In this document: positions 42,528-49,499 of the stretch, piece after piece
Layout of the letters: every line of letters begins with the position of its first letter
Numbering within the stretch: position 1 is the stretch's first letter
Notes under the pieces: model-generated
What the model saw: only the letters and a program-made list of their open reading frames with translations
Told to the model about the DNA's origin: nothing
Databases searched by the model: none
Source of the DNA: Oscillospiraceae bacterium
GTDB lineage: Bacteria > Bacillota > Clostridia > Oscillospirales > Acutalibacteraceae
Assembly: GCA_902769255.1 (NCBI GenBank)
Contig: CACXOM010000003.1
Span: 48,814 to 112,813 of the forward strand
Direction of reading: 5' to 3'
Length of the DNA stretch: 64,000 nucleotides
Made by a program: the position numbers and the translations under genes

Positions 42528-43429
42528 TGCAAATTTTTTCGGCGGTTTATGACTTTTTATCAAATATTTGGAATAATTTTATTGTTTTGATTTTTTCTTC
42601 AAATAATATTATTTTTGATATTTTAGATATTGTTGCGGTTACTTTTGTAATTTACAAGGTAATTCAGTTTATGCGCCAAACCAGAGCGCAACAATTGCTT
42701 AAAGGGTTAATAGTATTTTTGGCGGTTTACATTGTTGCTAAACTTCTTGGACTAAATGCAATTAGCTGGATTTTGTCGGTAGTTATTGCAAATATTATAG
42801 TTGTTTTGGTTGTTTTGTTTCAACCGGAAATTAGAAGTATTCTTGAAAAGCTTGGCAGAAACGGTATTTCTTCTGCGCTCAAATTCACAAAAAACTATGA
42901 AAATGATGATGAAAATTTACAGCTTATAAACATAGTTAGTAAAGCGGTTGAAAATATGAGCAAAACCAAAACAGGTGCGCTTATTATTATTGAGCGAAAA
43001 ACTATGCTTGATGAAATTGTAAACACAGGCACAATTATTGATGCAAAATCTTCGGTTAATTTAATTCAAAATATTTTCTTTAAAAATTCACCGTTGCATG
43101 ACGGCGCTATGATTATAAGAGAAAACAGGGTTTATGCGGCTTCGTGCATTTTGCCACTCAGCCAAAATCCTGATATTTCAAGCGAACTCGGAACACGTCA
43201 TCGAGCTTCAATCGGCATTAGTGAAACTTGTGATGCTATTGCGATTGTGGTTTCGGAGGAAACGGGCGATGTTTCGCTTTCAGTCGGCGGAAATCTTACA
43301 AGGGGTTTAAGCAATAAAGCTTTTGCCCAAAAGCTTAAAGAATTGTTGATTACGCCACAAAATGATGAAAACGAAAACAAGTTTAAAAAGATTTTCAAAA
43401 AGGAGGTAAGAACAGATGAAAAAGAATAG
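42527..43429 (+). CDS. cdaA: Diadenylate cyclase CdaA
   Basis: The product is 300 residues with three N-terminal transmembrane helices (about 12-75) and a DisA_N cyclase domain (about 100-260). The catalytic motifs are DGA in SPLHDGAMII (about 185-194) and RHR in LGTRHRASIGISE (about 222-234). It makes cyclic di-AMP, which controls potassium and osmolyte balance and is essential in most Firmicutes. The ATG overlaps the upstream stop (TAATG) and has aaaggagg before it. The regulator cdaR follows with a 14-base overlap, the canonical order. The usual glmM partner is not the next gene. Confidence 0.95.
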   Translation: MQIFSAVYDFLSNIWNNFIVLIFSSNNIIFDILDIVAVTFVIYKVIQFMRQTRAQQLLKGLIVFLAVYIVAKLLGLNAISWILSVVIANIIVVLVVLFQPEIRSILEKLGRNGISSALKFTKNYENDDENLQLINIVSKAVENMSKTKTGALIIIERKTMLDEIVNTGTIIDAKSSVNLIQNIFFKNSPLHDGAMIIRENRVYAASCILPLSQNPDISSELGTRHRASIGISETCDAIAIVVSEETGDVSLSVGGNLTRGLSNKAFAQKLKELLITPQNDENENKFKKIFKKEVRTDEKE

Positions 43430-44675
43430 GTTTTCTGTTCATAATCTCCTTAAAAGCAACAAATTTGTTTTGTTTATTTCATTTTTGTTTGCTATAACAA
43501 TTTGGGTTAGCGTTAGTCCTCAAAGAACTGTTACGGTAAATTGCCCGATAAATATTAGTACCGAAAACACTTCGGTTGAAAAGTTAGGGCTTGATGTTAT
43601 TGACGGAAAAACTCAAAATATAAGCGTCAGCGTTAAGGGAAAATGGTATAATATCAGCGATATTTCATCGAAAGATATTGATGTTTCTTATTCATTTGCC
43701 GGTATTACAGATGCGGGTAAATATGAGCTTTCGATTTCGGCGACAAAATCTAATAGTACCGCTGATTATAAAATAGTTAAAATTTCTCCTGAAACGGTTT
43801 CAGTAACACTTGACCATATTGTTACTAAAAAGTTTGATATTTCGGCGGTTTATAACAATATTAAGGTTAAAGATGAAACGGTTTATTCAATAGGCGACCC
43901 GATTATTAATGATGATGAAAAGTCAATTCAAATTAAAGGTCCTGAAAAAAAGGTTAATAAAATTAAAAAAGTAGTAGCTGAAATTACCGAAAGCGAAACG
44001 CTTAATGAAACTAAAGCTTATAAGGCAAACCTTAAGTTTTATAACAAAAAGAACAAAGAGGTTGATGTTTCGAGCTTAACAGTACCTTACAACACAGTTG
44101 AAGTGACTTTGCCTTTGAATATAACAAAAACTGTTCCTATTAAACCTGTGTTTGAAGATATGCCACAAGGCTTTAAAACAAGCAATATTTCTTATACTTT
44201 GTCGCAACAAGAGATTAAACTTGTAGGTACAGCCGAAGCTTTGGAAAAAGTTAAAGAAATTAAGCTTGAGCCTATTAGTTTTAATTCTTTGACTCCAAAG
44301 AATTATGAGTTTAAGCAAAAATTGATATTGCCTTCGGGAACAAGTGCTTTTACAGGCGAAAGTTATGTTAAAGTAACTGTCGATATGAGCGATTATTCTT
44401 CTAAAATGTTTGATATTTACAGCTTTAAAAGTGTAAATAGAGAGAAGTTTTCTTCAACATATGTTCAAACAACCTATCTTTCGGTTGAAGTTGTAGGTAA
44501 AAGTGACGTTATTGAAAATTTGACAAAAAATGATTTGTATATTGAATGTGATTTAAGTTTGGCGGCGGCAGATTCAGGCAGCGTTATTATAGACGGCAAA
44601 GTTAAGTCTAAAAAGTATAAAAATATTTGGGGTACAGGCGACCTAAAGGTAAGAATAACGGTTGTTAAAAAATAG
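43416..44675 (+). CDS. cdaR: CdaR (YbbR-domain) regulator of CdaA
   Basis: The 419-residue protein has one N-terminal transmembrane helix (about 13-35) and a tandem of YbbR beta-rich domains outside the membrane. Each carries a variant of the pattern seen at AVYNNIKVKDETVYSIGDP and KPVFEDMPQGFKTSNISYT. CdaR binds the membrane part of CdaA and tunes c-di-AMP synthesis. The overlap with cdaA and ggagg before the ATG support co-expression. About four YbbR units can be counted, normal for the family. Confidence 0.92.
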   Translation: MKKNRFSVHNLLKSNKFVLFISFLFAITIWVSVSPQRTVTVNCPINISTENTSVEKLGLDVIDGKTQNISVSVKGKWYNISDISSKDIDVSYSFAGITDAGKYELSISATKSNSTADYKIVKISPETVSVTLDHIVTKKFDISAVYNNIKVKDETVYSIGDPIINDDEKSIQIKGPEKKVNKIKKVVAEITESETLNETKAYKANLKFYNKKNKEVDVSSLTVPYNTVEVTLPLNITKTVPIKPVFEDMPQGFKTSNISYTLSQQEIKLVGTAEALEKVKEIKLEPISFNSLTPKNYEFKQKLILPSGTSAFTGESYVKVTVDMSDYSSKMFDIYSFKSVNREKFSSTYVQTTYLSVEVVGKSDVIENLTKNDLYIECDLSLAAADSGSVIIDGKVKSKKYKNIWGTGDLKVRITVVKK

Positions 44676-44677
44676 TT

Positions 44678-45094
44678 ATGAAGTTTAAATTTGAAACAAT
44701 ACTTATTTGTATTGCTTTTGCGCTTTGCGCCGTAATTGTTATTGTTTTGCGGTTTGATAATTCTTCTGCTCAAAATATTGAATATGTTTCGGTTAAAACA
44801 AGTGAAACGACTTTTATTGTGTCGACTGAAAAAACAGAAGAGTTATCAACACAAAAACAACAGCAAAAAGAAGAAGCTTCAAGCGTTTTAAACGAGAAAA
44901 ACGGCGATAAAATCAATATTAACAAAGCTTCAAAAGAAGAGTTGAAAACGCTTGACGGCATAGGCGAAGTTTTGGCAGGACGAATTATAGATTATCGCAA
45001 GATAACGCCTTTTTCAAGCGTTGACGAACTTGTTAATGTAAAAGGAATTGGTGAGAAAAAGCTTTCGGCAATTATTGATAAAATTGTTGTATAA
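44678..45094 (+). CDS. ComEA-like membrane-anchored helix-hairpin-helix protein
   Basis: The 138-residue protein has a transmembrane segment (residues 5-24), a polar linker (about 30-80, rich in Glu/Gln/Ser) and a C-terminal double HhH DNA-binding domain (about 82-138). The domain is marked by INKASKEELKTLDGIGEVLA and LVNVKGIGEKKLSAIIDKI. ComEA proteins bind incoming DNA at the membrane during transformation. It starts two bases after cdaR. No other competence genes are in the window, so a general membrane DNA-binding role is equally possible. Confidence 0.85.
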   Translation: MKFKFETILICIAFALCAVIVIVLRFDNSSAQNIEYVSVKTSETTFIVSTEKTEELSTQKQQQKEEASSVLNEKNGDKININKASKEELKTLDGIGEVLAGRIIDYRKITPFSSVDELVNVKGIGEKKLSAIIDKIVV

Positions 45095-45095
45095 G

Positions 45096-45129
45096 AAAAA
45101 GGTCTTAACTTAAAGTTAAGACCTTTTTT
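45096..45129. terminator. Bidirectional terminator between comEA-like gene and tRNA-Thr
   Basis: AAAAAGGTCTTAACT (45096-45110) and AGTTAAGACCTTTTT (45114-45128) form a perfect 15-bp stem with a three-base loop, with A/T runs on both sides. It should stop both the plus-strand cdaA operon and the minus-strand tRNA transcript. Confidence 0.9.
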
Positions 45130-45204
45130 GGAGCTTGTAGTCGGACTCGAACCGACGGCCTGCTCATTACGAATGAGCTGCTCTACCAACTGAGCCATAC
45201 AAGC
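45129..45204 (-). tRNA. tRNA-Thr (anticodon CGT), CCA encoded
   Basis: The 76-base sequence folds as a standard cloverleaf. The acceptor is GCTTGTA/TACAAGC, the D arm GCTC-AGTTGGTA-GAGC, the anticodon stem GCTCA/TGAGC with loop TTCGTAA, and the T arm GTCGG-TTCGAGT-CCGAC. The discriminator is T and the 3' CCA is genome-encoded. Anticodon CGT reads ACG, and the anticodon arm matches known threonine tRNAs. Confidence 0.97.
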
Positions 45205-45213
45205 ATTGATAAT

Positions 45214-45242
45214 ATTATATGATAAATTAAATAAAATTTCAA
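45214..45242 (-). promoter_or_regulatory. Promoter of tRNA-Thr
   Basis: On the minus strand TTGAAA (45237-45242), 17 bases and TATAAT (45214-45219) end nine bases before the mature tRNA 5' end, so the leader is very short. Confidence 0.85.
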
Positions 45243-45260
45243 TCCTTTTTTTAAAAAATA

Positions 45261-45289
45261 TTGCTTTTTATAAAGTTTTGTAATATAAT
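45261..45289 (+). promoter_or_regulatory. Promoter of the XRE-dnaD-dnaI operon
   Basis: TTGCTT (45261-45266), 17 bases and TATAAT (45284-45289) lie 30 bases ahead of the XRE ATG, which has tggagg upstream. Confidence 0.78.
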
Positions 45290-45319
45290 ATATTTATATT
45301 ATAGCTGGAGGTAAATATA

Positions 45320-45745
45320 ATGAGATATAATAAAGATTTTAATAATAGTTTACAAATCGGCGAAAATTTAAAAAAATTCAGAAAAGCTTGCGCTTTATCT
45401 CAACAGCAAGTGGCAGATGCTGTCGGTATTGAGCGTTCTTCTTATACTTGCTATGAAACAGGAAAATCTCTTCCACCGATACCGACTGCGGTTAAACTCG
45501 CTCGTGTTTTCGGCGTTAGTTTAGATGATTTAGTATCAAGTTCAAATGATAGCTTTTTACAAGGAAAAGTTGCTGATTCGCAACCTGATGTTTATGAAGT
45601 TGATTCTATTTTACCGGTTGAAAATTTCCAGAATTTAACCAAAAACGAGAAAGAACTTGTAATTCATTTTCGACTTATGAAATATGAAGATATGGATTAT
45701 TATTTGACCAAAATTATCGAAGCGGCAGCTCAAAATGAACAATAA
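45320..45745 (+). CDS. XRE-family helix-turn-helix regulator
   Basis: The 141-residue protein has an N-terminal XRE/Cro helix-turn-helix (about 14-68) with LKKFRKACALSQQQVADAVG and YETGKSLPPIPTAVKLARVF. The C-terminal 70 residues are acidic, with no recognised domain. It is the first gene of a cluster with DnaD- and DnaI-like primosome proteins, 25 bases ahead of the DnaD gene. It may regulate that cluster or another regulon; no operator was identified. Confidence 0.88.
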   Translation: MRYNKDFNNSLQIGENLKKFRKACALSQQQVADAVGIERSSYTCYETGKSLPPIPTAVKLARVFGVSLDDLVSSSNDSFLQGKVADSQPDVYEVDSILPVENFQNLTKNEKELVIHFRLMKYEDMDYYLTKIIEAAAQNEQ

Positions 45746-45770
45746 TAACAAAAAATAAGGAGGAGAAAAA

Positions 45771-46688
45771 TTGAACTATTCGTTAAACCCTAATGAATTA
45801 GGCGCATTTTTTGCTCTTCCTTCTTCAGTTGTAGAAAAACATATAAAATTAGCATCAGAATATCAGATTAAAGCTTTACTTATTTTTGTTAAAAATCAGG
45901 CTGATAAAGATGTTTGTGGTATTATTGCAAAAAAACTTTCGTTAAGCGAACAGGAAGTTAAAGAGTGCCTCGATTATTGGGTTCAAAGAGGGGTTTTGGT
46001 TTCTGATGATTCCGCTGTTTCGGCTGAAAAGGCGGTAAAGGCTGTTGTTGATTCGGTTTCAACCTCAAAACCTACAAGGGAAGAGGCGGTAAAAAGAATT
46101 GCTGATTCAAATGAACTTAAGTATTTGCTTGATGTTGTTCAACAAAAGCTTTCTCGCCCTATAACAACCGCTGAAATTAAGACTTTGGTTTGGCTTTATG
46201 ACTGTTACGGTTTGCCGGTTCAGGTTATTATTATGGCAATTCAATATGCGGTTGATTCTGAAAAACTCAGTTTTTCTTATATTGAAAAGGTTTGTGTTAA
46301 TTGGGCAAAAAACGATATTACCACATTACAACAGGCAGAAGAAAAGATTAATGAACTTTACCTTTCAAAATCTGCTTGGAATATTGTAAGAAGCGCATTT
46401 GGTATTGATAAGCGTAAACCTTCTGCAACCGAGCAAAAATATGCTGATAAATGGGTTAACAAATTTGAATTTAATAAAGAAATGCTTGTCGCATCTTATG
46501 ATATTTGTATAAATAAAACCGCAAAGATTAATTTTAAATACATAAATACAATATTAGAAAGTTGGCATAAAGAGGGTTATAAAAAACCTGCCGATATTAA
46601 AGAAAAAGAACAACAAAGTAAAAATAAAAGCAAAAAAACATCTTATTCAATTGACGATATTAAGAAAAAGATGAATAATTTCGATTAA
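45771..46688 (+). CDS. DnaD domain replication-initiation protein
   Basis: The 305-residue protein starts at a TTG preceded by aaggaggag. The N-terminal winged-helix-like region (about 1-80) is followed by a DnaD/DnaB_2 domain (about 110-195, with RPITTAEIKTLVWLYDCYGLPVQVI). The C-terminus is a lysine-rich tail. In Firmicutes, DnaD proteins help load the replicative helicase together with DnaI, whose homologue is the next gene, 14 bases downstream. This pairing supports the assignment over a phage origin. Confidence 0.88.
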   Translation: MNYSLNPNELGAFFALPSSVVEKHIKLASEYQIKALLIFVKNQADKDVCGIIAKKLSLSEQEVKECLDYWVQRGVLVSDDSAVSAEKAVKAVVDSVSTSKPTREEAVKRIADSNELKYLLDVVQQKLSRPITTAEIKTLVWLYDCYGLPVQVIIMAIQYAVDSEKLSFSYIEKVCVNWAKNDITTLQQAEEKINELYLSKSAWNIVRSAFGIDKRKPSATEQKYADKWVNKFEFNKEMLVASYDICINKTAKINFKYINTILESWHKEGYKKPADIKEKEQQSKNKSKKTSYSIDDIKKKMNNFD

Positions 46689-46702
46689 AGGAGGCTTGAA
46701 TT

Positions 46703-47659
46703 TTGGGAGTTTCCGCAAAATATATTTTACAGGCTTTAGAGGAAATTAAAGCAAACGGCACCAAGCAAAGTTTGATTGCCGAAAATAAAAAACAATCGCT
46801 TTATCTTGATTACCCCGAACTTAAAAGGTTTGATGAGCAAATTGCAAGCGTTTTTCAAAATGCCATGAAAAGCGTTATTTCGGGCGAAAAAGTTGATTTT
46901 AAGGCGGCTGAGGCAAAAAGTCTTGAAATTCAACAGCAAAAGAAAGAATTTTTAGAAAAAAATTCTATTGATTTAAGTAAGGTTTCGCCTTTGTTTAATT
47001 GCAAAAAATGTTCTGATACCGGCTATGTAAACGGTAAAATTTGCGATTGTGTTATAAAAACCGCAACCGCTTTAAGTTATAACGAATTAAATAAAGATGT
47101 TGATTTAGAAAGGTATACTTTTGAAAAGTTTGATTTGAATTTGTATCCTGACAGAGAAATAGAGGGCGTAAATTCAAGAGAACTTATGACAAAGATTTAT
47201 AATTTTTGCGTAAAATATGCCGATAGCTTTAGTAATAAAGCGGAGAGTTTATTCTTTTTTGGCAAGACTGGTCTTGGTAAAACGCATTTGTCGCTTGCAA
47301 TTACAAATGTTTTGTGCAAAAAAGGGTATAATGTGGTTTATGGACCTATTTCAAAAGTAATCGGTAATATTGAAAAAGAGCATTTTTCAAAAGATGAACA
47401 AGAAAACACTATTGATAATGTTCAAAATTGTGATTTGCTGGTTCTTGACGATTTAGGAACTGAATTTTCAACGCCGTTTGTTGTTTCGACAGTATTCGAC
47501 ATTATCAACACAAGAATACTTAACAACAAACCGACGATTATTAACACCAATCTTGAATTCGATGAATTGGAGCAAAAGTATTCCGCAAGAATAGTTTCAA
47601 GAATAAGCGGAAATTACAGAATGTTAAAATTCATCGGTGAAGATATAAGAATTAAATGA
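46703..47659 (+). CDS. DnaI/DnaC-like helicase loader ATPase
   Basis: The 318-residue protein starts at a TTG behind aaggagg. A zinc-binding segment CKKCSDTGYVNGKICDC (about 97-113) is followed by an AAA+ domain. Walker A is FGKTGLGKTHLSLA (about 180-193) and Walker B is LLVLDDLGTEF (about 246). The sensor/arginine region is SARIVSRISGNYRM near the C-terminus. DnaI loads the DnaB-type helicase. The N-terminal zinc domain before the ATPase matches Gram-positive DnaI. IstB-type transposition ATPases are excluded by this domain and by the neighbouring dnaD. Confidence 0.9.
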   Translation: MGVSAKYILQALEEIKANGTKQSLIAENKKQSLYLDYPELKRFDEQIASVFQNAMKSVISGEKVDFKAAEAKSLEIQQQKKEFLEKNSIDLSKVSPLFNCKKCSDTGYVNGKICDCVIKTATALSYNELNKDVDLERYTFEKFDLNLYPDREIEGVNSRELMTKIYNFCVKYADSFSNKAESLFFFGKTGLGKTHLSLAITNVLCKKGYNVVYGPISKVIGNIEKEHFSKDEQENTIDNVQNCDLLVLDDLGTEFSTPFVVSTVFDIINTRILNNKPTIINTNLEFDELEQKYSARIVSRISGNYRMLKFIGEDIRIK

Positions 47660-47678
47660 TTTAAGGAGAAATAAAAGT

Positions 47679-48782
47679 ATGAAAAAAATAGTTTGTTTTG
47701 CATTGGCAGTTGTTTTGTGTTTAGGTTTTGCTTCTTGCGGTAAAAAAGCCGGACCTAAAATTAAAGACAAAACGACAACACCGACTACTACAACAACCAA
47801 AAAAGTTATTGTTTGCAATCCGTTGACAGGTATTTCAGGTTATTCTGCAAAAAAACTTGACCAAAAACCTGTTGCTGTTATGATTAACAATGTAAACGGT
47901 GGCGGAAACTATAATGCACAGGCTATACAAACAGGCGTAGGCGATGCTGATATGGTTTTTGAAACTTTGGTTGAAGGTGGTATTACAAGACTTTTGGCTG
48001 TTTACGCTGATGTTGAAAAAGTCGGTCAAATCGGCTCGGTAAGAAGTGCAAGAATTTCTTATGCTCAACTTGCAGCGGGACTTGATGCTTATTATATTCA
48101 TTGTCTTGCCGACAACAAATATTGTAGCACAAGCTATCGTAACAGTCTTGGACTTGTTGACCTTGATTTAGGTGCAAATGCAAGCTCGCTTGGTAAGAGA
48201 ATTCCAAACGGAATGGCTACTGAACATACTTTATATACATTTGGTGACAAAATTGCCGAATTTGTTGGCAAAAAGTATTCGGGTAAGAAGATTAAAGATT
48301 CTGCAAAAAATGTTTACAAATTCAACAGCGAGAAAAAAGCTGAAAAATTTGAAAAATCTGCAAGAAACATTGCTGTTAGATATTCTGATACTCAAACAAC
48401 TTATTTAAGATATAATTCTGATGATAAAATGTATATCAGAGGTAACAGAAACGGTAATTTGCTCGACTATGTAAGTGGTAAAAAAGAAAAGTTTAAAAAC
48501 GTTATCGTTTTATTTACAAGCGTTCATTCATTGCCTGATAAACATCATATGAAATCAGAGCTTGAAAGCGGTACAGGTTATTATTTCTCTGAAGAATCTT
48601 ATAAAGAGATTAAATGGTCAAAAGGCGGCGAAACAAAACCACTTAAATTCTTTGATACAAACGGAAAAGATTTGAAATTAAACGCTGGTAATTCTTATAT
48701 TTGTATTACTGATACAAAAAACAAAGCAAAAATGAATATTGAACCTGCAAGCACAACCGCAAAAGCTGCAGCCGCTCAATAG
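47679..48782 (+). CDS. DUF3048 family lipoprotein (YerB-like)
   Basis: The 367-residue protein has a lipoprotein signal peptide with lipobox FASC (cysteine about residue 22), a threonine-rich linker (TTTPTTTTTKK) and a DUF3048 region (about 45-350). The latter includes KPVAVMINN, DMVFETLVEGGITRLLAVY and IGSVRSARISYAQLA. Function of the YerB/DUF3048 family is unknown. It would be lipidated by the Lgt encoded at 7082 and anchored to the outer face of the membrane. It lies 19 bases after the DnaI-like gene and is followed by a clear terminator. Confidence 0.9.
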   Translation: MKKIVCFALAVVLCLGFASCGKKAGPKIKDKTTTPTTTTTKKVIVCNPLTGISGYSAKKLDQKPVAVMINNVNGGGNYNAQAIQTGVGDADMVFETLVEGGITRLLAVYADVEKVGQIGSVRSARISYAQLAAGLDAYYIHCLADNKYCSTSYRNSLGLVDLDLGANASSLGKRIPNGMATEHTLYTFGDKIAEFVGKKYSGKKIKDSAKNVYKFNSEKKAEKFEKSARNIAVRYSDTQTTYLRYNSDDKMYIRGNRNGNLLDYVSGKKEKFKNVIVLFTSVHSLPDKHHMKSELESGTGYYFSEESYKEIKWSKGGETKPLKFFDTNGKDLKLNAGNSYICITDTKNKAKMNIEPASTTAKAAAAQ

Positions 48783-48801
48783 AATATTAACAGATTTAAT
48801 T

Positions 48802-48838
48802 CGCAAGCAAAGGTTTTGCCTTTGTTTGCGGATTTTTT
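48802..48838 (+). terminator. Terminator after the DUF3048 lipoprotein gene
   Basis: CGCAAGCAAAGG (48802-48813) pairs with CCTTTGTTTGCG (48819-48830), with one G-U pair and a five-base loop, followed by GATTTTTTT. Confidence 0.88.
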
Positions 48839-48906
48839 TGTTCCGCAATTTTAAAGTTTTGCGTATTATATATTAAGGACAACATTTTTTATAAAATTTG
48901 TTTAAA

Positions 48907-48955
48907 TCGGCAAAGTATTGGCAAAGATATTACTGTAATCAGTATTTTTAGCCGA
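48907..48955 (+). promoter_or_regulatory. Structured region upstream of mazF (direct repeat plus palindrome)
   Basis: Two copies of GGCAAAG(a)TATT lie head to tail (48909-48930), followed by the palindrome TACTG-taat-CAGTA (48931-48944). CGGC (48908-48911) can pair with GCCG (48951-48954) across the whole element. The mazF Shine-Dalgarno AAGGAG starts two bases later. It could be an operator or a leader hairpin. No clear -35/-10 was identified in the gap 48839-48974. Confidence 0.4.
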
Positions 48956-48974
48956 AGGAGCGTGAAATTTTAAA

Positions 48975-49325
48975 ATGACAATAAAACGAGGAGATATTTT
49001 TTATGCTGATTTAAGTCCGGTTATCGGAAGCGAGCAAGGGGGACTGCGCCCTGTTTTAATTGTGCAAAACGATGTCGGTAACAAATTCAGTCCTACTGTA
49101 ATTGCGGCGGCAATTACCAGCCAGCAGGCGAAAAATAATTTGCCTACTCATATTAAAATTGATGCAAGGGATTGCGGACTTGCAAAAGACTCGATTGTTT
49201 TGCTCGAACAGATTAGAACTATTGATAAGCAAAGACTAAAAGAAAAAATGGGTGCGCTTGACAACCCGACAATGAGCGGAATTAACAAGGCGCTACAGGT
49301 TAGTTTTGGATTAAATTTTAGATAA
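48975..49325 (+). CDS. mazF: MazF/PemK-family endoribonuclease without adjacent antitoxin
   Basis: The 116-residue protein has the full MazF pattern: IKRGDIFYADLSPVIGSEQGG (catalytic arginine near the RP of GGLRPVLIVQND), TVIAAAITSQ, and SIVLLEQIRTIDKQRL near the C-terminus, as in Bacillus NdoA. It should cleave mRNA at short sequence motifs. No MazE-like antitoxin ORF fits in the 190 bases upstream, which hold a terminator and the structured region, and the gene downstream is an unrelated surface protein. The antitoxin, if present, is elsewhere. The ATG has aaggag upstream. Confidence 0.92.
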   Translation: MTIKRGDIFYADLSPVIGSEQGGLRPVLIVQNDVGNKFSPTVIAAAITSQQAKNNLPTHIKIDARDCGLAKDSIVLLEQIRTIDKQRLKEKMGALDNPTMSGINKALQVSFGLNFR

Positions 49326-49346
49326 AAAGGCTTACATAAAGCCTGA

Positions 49347-49380
49347 AAAATCACCTCGTTTGCGGGGTGATTTTAATTTT
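49347..49380 (+). terminator. Terminator after mazF
   Basis: AAAATCACC (49347-49355) and GGTGATTTT (49366-49374) form a 9-bp stem extended by CG/CG pairs, followed by AATTTTTTT. A smaller hairpin AGGCTT/AAGCCT precedes it. Confidence 0.88.
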
Positions 49381-49499
49381 TTTAAAATTTTTTTAATAAT
49401 AATGAAACTTTTTTAAACTTACCTAACACTTATTAGGTGAACAGTGCATTGTATTTGAAAAACAAAATTAAATTTTTTGACCCTGGAGGTAATTTGAAA

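Noticed and set aside
48783-48974. MazE-type antitoxin gene upstream of mazF
   Set aside because: The gap holds a terminator and a structured region; no ORF of suitable length and start site was found.
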